Positions 14,201-25,335 of a stretch of 64,000 nt of DNA are shown here, in pieces. The position numbers and the translations under genes were made by a program. Origin of the DNA: Mytilus californianus. Its lineage: Eukaryota; Mollusca; Bivalvia; Mytilida; Mytilidae. The stretch is from contig NW_026262668.1 of NCBI RefSeq assembly GCF_021869535.1, positions 12,756,348-12,820,347 of the forward strand. The letters are read 5' to 3'. The notes below the pieces were generated by a model. It saw only the letters and a program-made list of their open reading frames with translations. It did not search any database and was not told the origin of the DNA. Each line of letters begins with the position of its first letter. The stretch's first letter is position 1.

Positions 14201-17200
14201 TTTTGAAAAGATCGGATAGCAATTTGACAATGAGAGATTGGTAGTCGAAAAGGGTAGACTTGAGACAAAATTGCGGAATTGCTTGAAATCATCATTAGCA
14301 GGAGTGTTTTATGTTACTGGTTACTTATCGTAGTCAAATACTGTACTTTAAGAAATAATAATCAATGGTTAATTTTCATAAACTTTACTAAACCGTTAAG
14401 GTATGTACACAATATTCCGTCAAAGAATAAATATTCAATTCAATCATAGTACCTAATTTTGACTTGATGTCTTTCATATCTTCTCCTTGTGCTATCAATG
14501 TGTCGGTATGTTCCTTCTGCTGAACTGATATCGCTTTGATAACTCCCGTTGACTCGTTAATAACAGTCTGCAATGGTTTTACTCCATTTAGAACGTGATG
14601 CAACTTGAAAGAAAAAAGAAATACATTGCTTTAAGGATATGTTTTATTTTATTTTTTAGGTCCGGTGAATGTATAGGCAACAGTATTTTATTGATGTTTC
14701 ATCTTAGTTTCATGGACGCATAAACTTTATAGAATATCATCGAAATGACGTCTTTGACCTACACTTCACAAGCTCTACATCCCTAATACAATTCTGTGTA
14801 TTGTAAGGAAATCTTTTTGACCGAATTATTCGAAGACATATGTTCCTTTCAATAGATCCTAATTTTAATGTTATTTCTCCTGGATTCCTTATAAAAAAGG
14901 AGATGTGGCAGATTGCTTATTGGACAACTATCAATCAACGACCAAAACTTTCATAGTCGTGATTTCAAAACAGGACACAAGATAGAAATGACAAGTTGGA
15001 TATTTCTTGCATGGAAGGAGATGTCCATCCAACCAACGAACTGTTAATGATCTACCTCTGTCTAGCATCCAAATGATTCAAACTGATAAATCTTTTTCGT
15101 GACATAAGAGATTAGAAGTGATTGCTGTTCTTGTTCATGTAAAACTACGGAAAACGTGCTATTATGATCACCTGACTTAAAAGGTAGCACAGAAAAGACA
15201 GTGATCTCCTCTTAAAGTAAAAAAAAAATATATCAATTTACAAGCGGCGACAAATATGCATTTTTACTTTAAATCGTGTTTTCTTTTACGGTGTCGATAT
15301 TTCTCTCCCATGAACACGAGTGCGGTTGGTATGCTCGAAGCATGAACAGTGCCGCCTGATCCGAGACCGGTACATTTTTCTTTTACCGTATCAAAATTGT
15401 AGGTCCTGCTTAAAAAGTCAAACAACTATAAAAGTATCGAACATGAAAAGACATACTAAAAATTATTAAATTATGGATGTTATTTGACGATAAGAATCCC
15501 ACGCGAGCGCATTCAAAACTCGGAGTAACGCACAGACGAACAGACACCCCATATTATTTTAAAAGAACTGCCCTCCGGTGGGTTTGAACACTATATTGTG
15601 TAACGAACGAAGGCAGGATATGTTTTGTTAAGTGTTGATTTCTCGGACATGAGATGAAAACAATGCTTAGTAATTATATATGTTAATGAAAAATATTGGA
15701 CAAGAACAATCTTTCCCGGCTGATCGAGCTATATTTGCTGGGCAACAAAATATATCCGAAAAGACATCCAGTATTGACACCTTGTACAAGCCAAATGATT
15801 GTTCTTAAACGCAAGAATATGCAGAGAAAGTGTAGTAAATTAAATAAATGTATTACAGGCTATAGAGTAAAGGTTGAATTAACACGCCATCGGAGAATTA
15901 AAACAATACAAAGGTATAGACTTTGTGGCGACATCCAAGACAGCGATTAGTATCTGTTGTGACCATATGCGCTGCCTTTGTGTGTCGTCGAAAAGACTTA
16001 TTTATATAATTTAAAAAAAAATCTTTTTATTTTACTCATATGTATGATCTCTTTTATTTTTTGGTTTTTTTTTATTTTGAGATGACCCTTGTTTTTCGTC
16101 TACTGTAATCGTAAGTCTAAGTGTAGTCCTATGTAGTTTCCGGAAATGTCTATGAGTAACACGAATACTACGAGTTTGCAGTGTGACGCCGTCACGACTT
16201 AGCGATTATTTGTCTTTTGACCCTATTTTTCGCTACATATCAAAAATCAAAATTCTGTGGACGGATTTTCATGAAAACGCAATTTAAAGTAAAATACACA
16301 CAATTTTCGCCGACAATCAATTACATTCTTTCTATTCTATATTTTTAAAGACATTTTGCATTTTTTTTGTCCCCGGCACTCCGGCCCTCCACATATAAAA
16401 ACTGACCGCCACGAATAGGCTACGTACATAATTTCTCGATATTCAAAAGCAGACTGCCAGTTCAGCGAGTTTAAAATGCATACAAAATTTCATCAAAATC
16501 CGAAATATCGCCAAATTAAGTATCCTTTACCTTGTGTACATCATTTCCGACAACACTTTTGTTTAGTTTAATACATGTGTTACAACCCTACTTACGTTTA
16601 TCATATAGGGTACAATCTTGTTTAAGTACAATATATGTAAACTCATAATCGATACATGGATTAATATTTTGTATCTCAGACGCGTGTTTTGTCTACAAAA
16701 GACGCATTATTCTTTAACACAACTTCCTCTGGGTACAATTCATATGACACAACTTCTCTTTAGAATAACTAGAACACACCCGCGAAATCACGGGTATTTA
16801 GAGCGTTGTTGAAAGTATGTAAACTGTAGTAGGATGTATTTTTGTAAAAGATTTTATGACTGGAGAATTTCAGGAAAATTTTCAAAAGTCATAGGTAATT
16901 GGGGACAGGACAATTTTTTTTTAGCCCTCCCCCTTTTTTCCAAAGTCCGCTATTTTTTGTTTTCTTTTAATTTTAATTATTTTGGCGTTTTTTCTGTATA
17001 TTATGAACATACATATATTATAAATAAAGTGTATTTGCTATTTATTATTAATTCCAAGTTTACTATCCACGGCGGTCACTGATATATTATATAGAGACTC
17101 TCTATATAATATATCATGCAGTGACCGCCGTGGATAGTCTTGTCTATGACTCCATCAAAGTCCGTCCAAAGACGGAAATAATATCCGGACGCCTTTATTT

Positions 17201-18237
17201 TCGTTTTCCTCACAAAATAACCCAAACTGAATAATCATAAGCGAGGATGACAAATGCGACTATTGCATGGTACCTATAGGACACAGAGGCATGATGATTA
17301 ATTTATTGTGGAAGGAAGAGAAGCGACACAAAGAATGAGGTCTTCTCATTTAATAGTATAGATATATATGATATAACCTCTCTTTTCCTCGACACTAATT
17401 TACCTTGGTATAAATTCAAATTGTCATGATTAATTATATCAGTACATATAAATCAATTTTACTAAGTTCTTAATATATTTCAACTTTTGTTCTAGACATA
17501 ATTGTGATGAAAAAATAAATGCCTGAAATTCTACCCGCTCCTATGACTTATATTCAAAATAACTTAATAACTTTATTGTGTACCTCTGAAAGATTTTCTT
17601 TTGATTTCTTGATTATGTCCTTTAATGCATCAATAGAACAATCAGTGAGTCTTTCTATTTCTCGTTGAAACACCCGCACAAATGAGTTTCCTATAACACC
17701 AGCTAAGCCTAAACATGCTATCTCCAAAATTTTCCATTGTATCTTGTAGTTTGTTTCTTCTATTTGACCATTGCCAAGATGGACTAATAAATTGCGCACT
17801 TTCTTTAGATCTTTCAGCCATGATAACTGTTGTGAGGGTGGTGGACAGCAATGGTAAATGATAGCATATAGTAATGTTATGTCTATATCTTCAACCAAAG
17901 CGGATGTATTAGCAGTATATCTGCATAAGCAATGTTGTATAATATCCCGACCACACCTCTTGACATGACCTGAATTAATAGAAGCTGTACTGACATACAG
18001 AACATCAAACTGTTTTTTTCGCTTAAATGGTGCAGCCAATGACAGTTTTGTACACTCACAACATTGAACTGTTGGTATGAACTCATGAAAAAGTATATGT
18101 TTATTCCTCGTATCGTTCAAAAATTGTATGAAACTTGTGTTTTGCAAAATTTTGTTTTCAAAAAACAGATGAAGAATGTCAATAGCAGGACCGTAGGAAA
18201 ATGCCAACAGCTGAATGTACCATTGTCTTTCCTCCAT
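5035..18237 (-). CDS. HEPN-domain (DZIP3-like) multi-exon gene, spliced model
   Basis: The model joins 18237-17584, 14603-14453, 13855-13763, 11839-11516, 5912-5736 and 5294-5035. Donor and acceptor phases agree at every junction (0, then 1 throughout) and the total of 1659 nt gives 552 aa plus stop. The first exon resembles the HEPN module of DZIP3-like proteins: helical, with 'DITLLYAIIYHCCPPP', then R148-N149-x3-H153, which matches the Rx4-6H HEPN motif of metal-independent RNases. A coiled-coil-like segment and a roughly 108-residue alpha/beta-looking module follow, then Lys/Glu-rich and hydrophilic tails. No transmembrane segment or signal peptide is visible. Large families of such genes occur in bivalves, where an immune role is only inferred. 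Extra exons may sit in the long introns. The last 18 residues look intron-like, so splicing to 4596-4425 is an alternative end. Confidence 0.6.
5736..5912 (-). CDS. HEPN gene, exon 5
   Basis: The acceptor is 'atgcatttag' and the donor is 'GAGAGA/gtaagt'. The exon is 177 nt, phase 1-1. It is Lys/Glu/Asp/Gln-rich and probably helical or disordered. Confidence 0.55.
6040..6185. repeat. Dispersed repeat, intronic
   Basis: It shares the series 'aggtcc', 'atagctcttcac', 'ttggctttgggcgttcct' with the segment at 50380-50505. It lies in the long intron between HEPN exons 4 and 5. Confidence 0.6.
6485..6700 (-). repeat. PLE 3'-end repeat, solo copy, reversed
   Basis: Read on the minus strand it gives, in order, 'gataccaaagggacattcaaactc', 'caacgccatggc', 'acacgaacccc' and 'ggagcac/gaagggtaagcagatcc'-type words, as in the 3' regions at 8040-8345, 33190-33425 and 55600-55810. 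Confidence 0.75.
7500..7650 (+). repeat. Degenerate PLE 3'-end repeat
   Basis: The 'accatgtcaaaaataaaaacgac', 'ggaaactaaag' and 'cacgaacccagcaaaacc' blocks match the better preserved copy at 8090-8230. The open frames across 7051-7703 reflect AT-rich sequence and this repeat. Confidence 0.55.
8040..8345 (-). mobile_element. PLE 3' untranslated region
   Basis: It lies directly downstream, on the minus strand, of the RT fragment at 8354-8712. It has the same word order as the solo copies at 33190 and 55600, so those repeats are 3' ends of this retroelement family. Confidence 0.7.
8354..8712 (-). pseudogene. Penelope-like RT C-terminal fragment
   Basis: The translation includes 'LYDKRDDFSFPIVNFPF', 'GVYISQLIRYSRAC' and a Lys/Arg-rich helix. 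The same motifs (KIYDKRDDFSFPIVNYPF, VYISQLVRFARVC) sit after the YLDD active site in the PLE units at 36-47 kb. The N-terminal RT, the endonuclease and a start codon are missing; the homology ends near 8712. It is a 5'-truncated retrocopy in an intron of the HEPN gene. A sister copy at 55815-56260 carries an insertion relative to this one. Confidence 0.75.
8724..9064. repeat. 141 bp exact direct repeat, 200 bp period
   Basis: 8724-8864 and 8924-9064 appear identical, separated by 59 bp of unrelated sequence. A diverged third relative ('agcttgcagataaatc...ccttagtgtgttcaatt') lies near 9185-9265, and a diverged inverted one near 9740-9800. Confidence 0.85.
9065..11515. other. Intron of the HEPN gene, no gene seen
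   Basis: AT-rich intronic sequence with relatives of the 141 bp repeat at 9185-9265 and 9740-9800. Short open frames near 10640 and 11098 have no coding character. Confidence 0.5.
11516..11839 (-). CDS. HEPN gene, exon 4 (about 108-residue module)
   Basis: The acceptor is 'ttattgaaaag' and the donor is 'ATATCAG/gtaagt', which is strong. The exon is 324 nt, phase 1-1. The product starts with an acidic/polar stretch, then 'LSWNKEKIEQKLKEKL', a beta-like segment 'KFKCLILTTR', a helix and 'VPETLYITIDIY'. This looks like one complete exon-encoded domain. I do not know a family name for it. Confidence 0.65.
11840..13319. other. Intron of the HEPN gene, nothing recognised
   Basis: AT-rich sequence between exons 4 and 3. 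No exon or clear repeat was recognised before the dispersed repeat that starts near 13320. Confidence 0.4.
13320..13740 (+). repeat. Dispersed bivalve repeat
   Basis: It contains 'tttagctagctacgaaaccaggtttaatccaccattttctac', 'accaagtcaggaatatgac' and 'ttttccttggagttcg' blocks, which I recognise as a common mussel repeat. The last blocks recur at 58130-58205. It ends about 20 bp from HEPN exon 3, inside the intron. Confidence 0.65.
13763..13855 (-). CDS. HEPN gene, exon 3 (short)
   Basis: The acceptor is 'attttatttcag' and the donor is 'TTAACAG/gtatag'. The exon is 93 nt, symmetric phase 1-1, and encodes a hydrophilic linker. Confidence 0.55.
14453..14603 (-). CDS. HEPN gene, exon 2 (coiled-coil-like)
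   Basis: The acceptor is 'ttctttcaag' and the donor is 'AAATTAG/gtacta'. The exon is 151 nt, enters in phase 0 and leaves in phase 1. It encodes an amphipathic stretch rich in Gln, Glu, Lys and Ile. Confidence 0.6.
14604..17583. other. First HEPN intron, repeats only
   Basis: It holds a short fragment of the 'gatgtggtatgattgcc' repeat family (14895-14945) and a dispersed repeat (about 16780-17360) containing a large palindrome. No additional exon was identified. Confidence 0.45.
17062..17138. repeat. 77 bp near-perfect palindrome
   Basis: The left arm 'actatccacggcggtcact' returns inverted as 'agtgaccgccgtggatagt'. The centre at 17098 is 'tatatagaga c tctctatata', with essentially no loop. 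The only interruption is a 3 bp insertion (tgc) in the right arm. It would extrude as a long hairpin in single-stranded DNA or RNA. Confidence 0.9.
17584..18237 (-). CDS. HEPN gene, first coding exon
   Basis: It encodes 218 codons. The exon itself begins at 18244 after 'tctgttttag', so the ATG at 18237 lies 7 nt inside the exon and an upstream 5'UTR exon is expected. The longer open frame to 18351 crosses this acceptor and is not used. The donor is 'TCAGAG/gtacac' (phase 0). It contains the RNLLVH motif (residues 148-153). Confidence 0.7.
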
Positions 18238-18244
18238 AGATAAT

Positions 18245-19044
18245 CTAAAACAGAAACAAAATGAATAATAGCAGTACAAAATCGGTCTAGTTCTTTGCTT
18301 AAATCTGCACATTTTGAGACAGAATGGCAATTTAGGTGTAAGATTGCTCATTAAAATAAAAAAAATAAGTGATTTATTGCATTATTTAGACTGTTTTGAT
18401 AAACACCAAATATTTATTTTTGTTCGATTTAATTTTTCAACTTAGCCATAGGGGAGTTAATTCCTATAGCATTTATATAAAGGAATGTTAATGCAATTTT
18501 CTTTTTCCTTGTAGGAGATAAACAAGTTCGGTGACACTTTTGTTCTTTTAATTTTCTAAAAGTATATTATACATGTTATAAAACCTATCTTCTCACAATT
18601 TAATTCATCCATCTTAAATTAAAAAAAATATATATTTTGGATTTTCTTTTGCAATTATATTTGTCAATTCTTGTTGTTTATTTCAGCACCGCATCAATTG
18701 ATACAGCATATTGGTATTAAAATATTTTGATAGTGAGTGTATTACTTCGAATGCTAAATATTCCAATCAGTCTACCATAGGGTACTGCAATAGTGTCCCA
18801 ATGTACTGTCTGGCATTAAAACCCATGCTAGAGAAAGGTGCCTGTTTGGCTAACAGATGTGAAAAACGCAGCCTCGTCTGGTCAGAATTTGGGTGTTAAA
18901 TTCGAAGCCTCGTGAAGAGCGGCTGTCACACTCTCATGTCGTTTATAAACCCTTGCAACTAATCTTTCTTAGGTCCGTAGGTGACATGTTGCAATGCCAA
19001 AAAAGTTGCCACTATCGAAACCACCTCTTTTTAGTATAAAACTC
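18245..19044. other. Upstream of HEPN exon 1; repeat block
   Basis: The expected 5'UTR exon of the HEPN gene should lie upstream (higher coordinates) but was not identified. A weak candidate is a minus-strand 'ATGCAGCAG/gtaagt' near 19856. The segment 18780-19000 shares 'cgcagc..cgtc.ggt.a', 'gttaaat.cga.gcctcg' and 'tttataaa...ttgcaac' with 20230-20400 and is a dispersed repeat. Confidence 0.45.
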
Positions 19045-19385
19045 ATTAAAGATACCAGGTTTGTAATTTGGTACGCCAGACACGCGTTCCGTCTAAATCA
19101 GACTCAGGATAAGTCAGGAACCTGTTGTTCAGTGGTTGGCGTTTGTTGGTGTGGTTCATAGGCGTTTCTCGTTTCTTATATAGATTAGACCGTTGGCTTT
19201 CCTGTTTGAATTGTTTTACACTAGTCATTTTGGGGCCCTTTATAGCTTGCTGTTCGGTGTGAGCCAAGGCTCCGTGTTGAAGGCCGTACTTTGACCTATA
19301 ATTGTTAACTTTTTATACATTGTGAATTGGATAGAGAGTTGTCTCATTGGCACTCATACCACATCTTCTTATTTATATCATCAGT
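19045..19385 (+). repeat. Mussel dispersed repeat with 'gttgtctcattggc' end
   Basis: It has the same block order as 24060-24345 and 49740-50055: 'tcagtggttg.cgtttgttg', 'gattagaccgtt', 'tttgaattgtttta', 'gaccta.a.ttgttaa', ending 'gagagttgtctcattggcac..cataccacatctt'. The element type is unclassified. Confidence 0.75.
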
Positions 19386-20199
19386 GGCGCTCGATTCAAA
19401 ACAGTTGGAAGGCCAAAACAAATACGAAGTTAAAGAGCATTAAAACCACAAATTCTAAAAAGTTGTGCCAAATATGGCGTAGGCAATCTTTTCATTGGGG
19501 TTGAAAAAACTTGTTTTAAATAATTCAACATTTCATAAACAGTAAATTCACAGAAAATGAGCACTTAGTATAACTGTTACAGTATAATAATTTCATTTTA
19601 CCGATCTTCTTCACAATCGACCTATATTACAGATCATTATTATTTTGCGTATTGAATGTCATGTTAAATTGTTCTCGGCCATAAAATGCATGAAATATTC
19701 GATACTTCGCGTTACAATTTCTATTAATCAACCAATCACCCAAAACAGAACGATGTGACTTCTTCTTATTATTCAATTGATTGAAATAAGAAAGGATTGT
19801 GACTTTCACAACTTTAGTGAACAGACACACGTTTACAATGTTGTATTACTTACCTGCTGCATAGTAATATCAAGATACATATATACATATAATAGCTCTT
19901 AATCGTACAGATAAATTTGCGCTTTTGATAGTTAAATTTTGACGCTTTTTCATACCTATGATTTTTAATTAATTGCGCCTTTGATATCTTTAAAACTGCA
20001 ATTAGCGTCAATGTAAAATAGTCTTTTTTGCATTGTGTATTTTTTGTATCACAACAATTACTGAGAGTGCTATTTTTTCAGCTGTCAGTATCTGCAATAC
20101 GGCGTACACAGTTAGTTGTCTTTTAAATCTGCAATCTTTTATTTGAGCATGGTGTGTTCTTCTTACCATATTTACCTCAAGGGTGACTATGGAATAGAA

Positions 20200-20440
20200 A
20201 TATGGTCATTCTTGGTCTCCTTCTGACCGGTTATAAATCCCTTGCCAAAAAGGGGCAGTCGTTTGGTTGTGAGGGATGTATAAATACGCAGCAACGTCCG
20301 GTTAAAATTGAGACGTTAAATCCGATGCCTCGAGTTGTACTCTCTGCACTTTATAAATCATTGCAACAACTGTTTGAAGGGTGTTGCAAGACTAAATTCT
20401 GTCACTGTCTAATAAACCCTCATTTTCCAGTGGCAGTACA
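20200..20440 (+). repeat. Dispersed repeat (relative of 18780-19000)
   Basis: It carries 'acgttaaatccgatgcctcg' and flanking words shared with 18850-18970. The 100-residue open frame across it is not a gene. Confidence 0.5.
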
Positions 20441-20578
20441 CATTCCCCGCCCTTCATCTCGGTCGACCCCTGTTACAGGACCTACCTATTGCATTTATTG
20501 TTAATTTGTTCTCGTCCTGAATATACATGAAATACTTGCCACTGAACATTAAACAAACAACAATCAATCAGACTTACC

Positions 20579-20598
20579 ATATATATATATATATATAT
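20579..20598. repeat. (AT)n microsatellite
   Basis: Ten AT dinucleotides in a row. Confidence 0.9.
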
Positions 20599-23500
20599 CA
20601 GTTGTATAGGTATAACTGTTCGATTTGTCAGCGTCCTGCACAAGGCACACACATTTGCATATCTCTTTGAATCTCCAATGCACTGTTATAGTATTCTATC
20701 TTTATTTCACCATGTCACCTGTCCGGACACCGATTTTTGCGATTTATCTGGATTCGTCAAATCATCCTAATAAAGAAATATATAATATCTAAATTGAAAA
20801 CAACGATCAAACCTATGATTGCGTTGGATAAAAACCGCAATTTTTATACGTGTGCATGTAAAACAAATTTCTTGGTAGAGGGGTCTAAATACAGCACAAA
20901 CAACATTTTCCAAAAGACCAAAAAAGTGAAAAAGTATATTTTAACAAAACGCATTTGACTAACAGGTCGAACAACGGATGTTCTTAAACCCTGCTGACTG
21001 CCATTGGCGATTGAAAGTTTTTGCAGTCATGCACAAAATAATAAGAAGCTTGAAGCCGTGATGCAAACATGTTGGACACAGACAAAATTCAAAAGCATAA
21101 ATACTGGTGTTTTTTTAAGAATATTATCAAGTATATTTATACTTTTTTTTGAAAATATTTTCGAATTCAAGGAGCCAGAAAATGACCTGGCTTATTATAC
21201 ATTTTCCTTTCACTTCTAAACAGATTTCAGTATAAATTTTAAGAAAGTTAATATGTAATTCATAAATTTTGAAGAACAAACTGCTATAAATACGTTATAG
21301 TGAACTTTTTTGAAGATCTTTTGTATTTTATTTATATCAGTTTATATTTTGTACACATTTATAATCTACATTGCATGTGAATGTTCAGATATAACTATTT
21401 TGCAATAAGTGTTTTGTCAATGTTACAACAAACGTTAATCGATACAAATTTATAAATGAATGGACATAAGTGTTTTTTGACATCCAGTGTTATCTGTGCT
21501 GACCGATTTCATCTATCTCCCTAGTCAATCAAATTAGGCAAGGCGAGTCTGATCATTTGACCTACTGCTTCACATCAAGTAAGAATTAAATAGGTCATTC
21601 TTATCTTAAGTATCACACAGTAAAAAAAAAACAACTTAAAGGAGAGTACACAAATTCAATTATTGTTTTATAAAACAAAGAATCAACAGAAATAAATTAT
21701 TGTAATAACAATAAACCAATCTACAAAATCCGTACTTTTAAAAATGGTCTTTTAATTTTAGTTTCAAAATAACTTTTAATTACACGTGGTTGTTTCTTTT
21801 AAACATATATATATTGGACCATACAAATACTTGTATATAGATATAGACATAAGTCAATCACAGTAATAAGTCCTACAATGTTAAATGCTTTCATGAATAT
21901 CACTATACGGTAACCGTTCTTCAATCAGGATGAAGATATTATCATTCTTTTTATTTCCTGTTCGTTAAAAGCCGACATTGCATTGTGTTCCACTTCAACT
22001 ACGATTATAGTGACTTAAATTGTGTACGTGTGTACTGTATTAATGTGTAATAGTATAAGTTTCAGATATACAAAATATAAAGGTATCGTGTTCACGTACA
22101 ATAAAATGAAAATTATATATTTAAAACCGACTGATAAAATGGCTGCTACTTACCGTTTAAAATTAATTTTATGACATGGTCGGCTTGGTGGAATTTCTTT
22201 TAAATCGAAAGTAAAAAAGTTCAAAACAAAAGCACATTTTTTTTAGACTTAGGTAACTATTTTTTAAAAAGAATATTTGCATTACTTTATTAATATTTAT
22301 ATATTTGTTTCTTATACGACAATGATCAATGAAAGTTTTGAAATAGAAAATGGATTTCAAAATATATTTTTATATCGCAGCCCTGTGTTATAAATATAAA
22401 GTAAACATAGAAAGATCAGTTGTCACATTTTTGTTAGAATAGCTCAGTTTGAACTTCACATATGTCTTAGCCTAAAGTTCCCATTTCTCAATTCAAACCT
22501 AGCTTCCAACTTAACATTTCTAACTTCCAACTTGACATTTAACAGTTACAGCTGGACACTTGGCATCCATTATTTCAAAGCTATACAGTACAAATAAGGA
22601 GATGTGGTATGATTGCCACTGATTCCAAATAACGTGCAAATAAGCAACTATAGATTGCCTAGTTACCGTTTTTCCTACTCAATTGGACATTTCTCGATTC
22701 ATTCTTGAAAGGCTGTAATTCCAGATTCCAGTTTTCAAGTTCGACATTTGTTTATGTTTACAGTAACACTTTAATTATAAGTACAAATAATATATACAAT
22801 GTGTTTATCAATATTGCCTATAAAGCTGGCGTTGGCATAATGAATTGAGCAACAGTACGTACTTTACTGATGTTAAAATCTCATTCATCGATTAAAAAGA
22901 CAAACCAAGAATAAAAATTCAAAATATCAGGGAATCCCACGAACGAGACAGCTAGGGTGCGTCAACACGGTAAGCGTTTCCTGCTATGCATGGACAACCC
23001 ATCTTGCAAATCCACACTCGGCAAAATATCAGGAAAACGACACAATTACAGATTGGTCGACTATTCTGGTATCTAGAGATCTATGACTTCAAAAGACATG
23101 AACTAAATTGTAAAAACACTTCTGTACAAAATATAAAACTAATCTTAAAAAAGAAGTAATTTCTATTATTATTGACCGAGGACAAAACTAGTAAGACATC
23201 ATGATTTTTTCTCTTAAATACTTAGTGTTTATATGGTATTTTCTTTCAAATATATGATAAAAAATTAACGAAATAAATTGTTAATTTTCAGAATAACAAT
23301 AGACAGATGTATAAACTCTTTCCGACTACGTCGCATCGAATCTAACATCTTATTCCCTTACCCCCCCCTCCCCCACCCCTTTCCACCCCCAAAAAAAATA
23401 AAGACATAACATCCCCTTATGAGGTTCCATACCACCTTTTCTCATTTTGCATTTATTCTAGCTTTTTTTGTTTTTTGTTCTTTGTTTTATTCTTTATTTT

Positions 23501-23719
23501 TTGTTGTTTTATTGGTGTTTTTTTAAGTTAAGATTTGTATAGTGAAAGAATGTGTACAGCTGCTCTCTTTGAAATATATGTCTCATATAGTTATTGTGCA
23601 TAATTATAAATATAGGTTTTGTTATATCTCTTTCATAATGAATATACTTCATTGTAAGTTGAAGTCCAAAGCGTAAGAAATGACAATTTCTATTCACATG
23701 AGCATACCCCAGGAATTTA
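20599..23719. other. Gene-poor AT-rich stretch
   Basis: No exon is supported. It contains a short 'aggagatgtggtatgattgcc' repeat end (22598-22625), a segment at 22945-23095 resembling the inverse of 34560-34850, and poly-pyrimidine tracts near 23360. Confidence 0.45.
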
Positions 23720-23890
23720 CCGTAGATGTACTTGGCAAAACCTTTCGGAATTTTCGGTCCTCAATGCTCCTCAACTTCATACATTATTTGGCCTTTTTAA
23801 CTTTTAGGATTCGAGCGTTACTGATGAATATTTTGGTGACAAAACGCGCGTCTGGTGTACAAAATTTTAATCCTGGTACCTATGAAAAAT
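23720..23890 (+). repeat. Dispersed repeat with 'aaaacgcgcgtctgg' core
   Basis: It reads '...gagcgttactgatgaat', 'aaaacgcgcgtctggtgta', 'cctggtacctatg'. I recognise this core as a very common mussel repeat. Fragments recur at 16670-16710 and 19050-19090. Confidence 0.6.
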
Positions 23891-24059
23891 ATGATGAGTT
23901 TATTTACCGGAATTGAAGTATTAGCTTTGTTTTTTTTTCATGGCCTTAATAATCATTTTCTGATATATACTGAAATCAATTAATGTCTTAATTGTTGTTT
24001 CATTTATACGCATCTATATAACTTATTTGTACCTATTTAAAGTATTCTTTATGTGCCTA

Positions 24060-24345
24060 TCCCAAGTCAGGAGACTGTGGTACATTAAGTATCGTTGGTT
24101 CATGTCTATCATATTTGTTTTTTTTTTTGGGTTAATTGTTTTGTTATAAATTAGGACGTTAGTTTTCTGTTTTGAATTGTTTAACATTTTTCATGTCGGG
24201 ACTTTTATACCCGACTATACGGTATGGATAGTTCTCATTGTTGAATGCCGTACGATGGTCTATAAGTGCTTACTGCCACTTCAATTTAACTCTGATGGAT
24301 AGTTGTCTCATTGGCAATCATACCACATCTCATTATTTTTATATC
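24060..24345 (+). repeat. Dispersed repeat that seeds the 62 bp array
   Basis: It belongs to the same family as 19045-19385 and 49740-50055. Its terminal block 'gatagttgtctcattggcaa' is the first unit of the following tandem array. Confidence 0.7.
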
Positions 24346-25335
24346 ATACCTCTCTGGTGGAAAGTTGTCTCATTGGCAATCATACCACATCTCATTATTT
24401 CTATATCATACCTCTCTGATGGATAGTTGTCTCATTGGCAATCATACCACATCTCATTATTTCTATATCATACCTCTCTGATGGATAGTTGTCTCATTGG
24501 CAATCATACCACATCTCCTTATTTTTATATCATACCTCTCTGGTGGATAGTTGTCTCATTGGCAATCATACCACATCTCATTATTTCTATATCATACCTC
24601 TCTGATGGATAGTTGTCTCATTGGCAATCATACCACATCTCCTTATTTCTATATCATACCTCTCTTGTGGATAGTTGTCTCATTGGCAATCATACCACAT
24701 CTCCTTATTTCTATATCATACCTCTCTGGTGGATAGTTGTCTCATTGGCAATCATACCACATCTCCCTATTTCTATATCATACCTCTCTGGTGGATAGTT
24801 GTCTCATTGGCAATCATACCACATCTCCATATTTCTATATCATACCTCTCTGATGGATAGTTGTCTCATTGTCAATCATACCACATCTCGTTATTTCTAT
24901 ATCATACCTCTCTGGTGGATAGTTGTCTCATTGGAAATCATACCACATCTCCTTATTTCTATATCATACCTCTCTGGTGGATATTTGTCTCATTGGCAAT
25001 CGTACCACATTTCCATATTTCTATATCATACCTCTCAGATGGATAGTTGTCTCATTGGCAATCATACCACATCTCATTATTTCTATATCATACCTCTCTG
25101 GTGGATAGTTGTCTCATTGGCAATCATACCACATCTCATTATTTCTATATCATACCTCTCTGGTGGATAGTTGTCTCACTGGCAATCATACCACATCTCC
25201 TTATTTCTATAACATACCGCTCTGGTGGATAGTTGTCTCATTGGCAATCATACCTCTCTGATTGATAGTTGTCTCATTGGCAATGATACCTCTCTGATTG
25301 ATAGTTGTCTCGTTGGCAATCATACCATATCTCCT
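24296..25335. repeat. 62 bp tandem array (16 units, then 2 short ones)
   Basis: The word 'agttgtctca' (allowing single changes) starts at 24301, 24363, 24425 and so on to 25231: fifteen intervals of exactly 62 bp with no indel. Two shorter units of about 36 bp follow (25266, 25302). Because 62 is not a multiple of 3, each reading frame cycles through three units; all remain open and produce spurious 61-123 residue frames. The array is an expansion of the terminal block of the preceding dispersed repeat. Confidence 0.95.

Noticed and set aside
18238-18351. N-terminal extension of the HEPN exon to an ATG at 18351
   Set aside because: The extension crosses a strong acceptor (tctgttttag at about 18245) and reads Cys/Phe/Tyr-rich, as an intron would. 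The start at 18237 is preferred.
19840-19870. Minus-strand 'ATGCAGCAG/gtaagt' as the first coding exon of the HEPN gene
   Set aside because: Joining it to the exon at 18244 puts the ATG out of frame with the HEPN ORF. It could only be a non-coding exon, and there is no evidence that it is transcribed.
24238-25232. Series of 61-123 residue open frames with similar proteins
   Set aside because: They are translations of the 62 bp tandem array in rotating frames; there are no independent starts, splice sites or gene context.
24296-25335. CRISPR-like array
   Set aside because: Unit and 'spacer' are both repeated, the genome is eukaryotic, and no cas genes are present. It is a simple tandem satellite.
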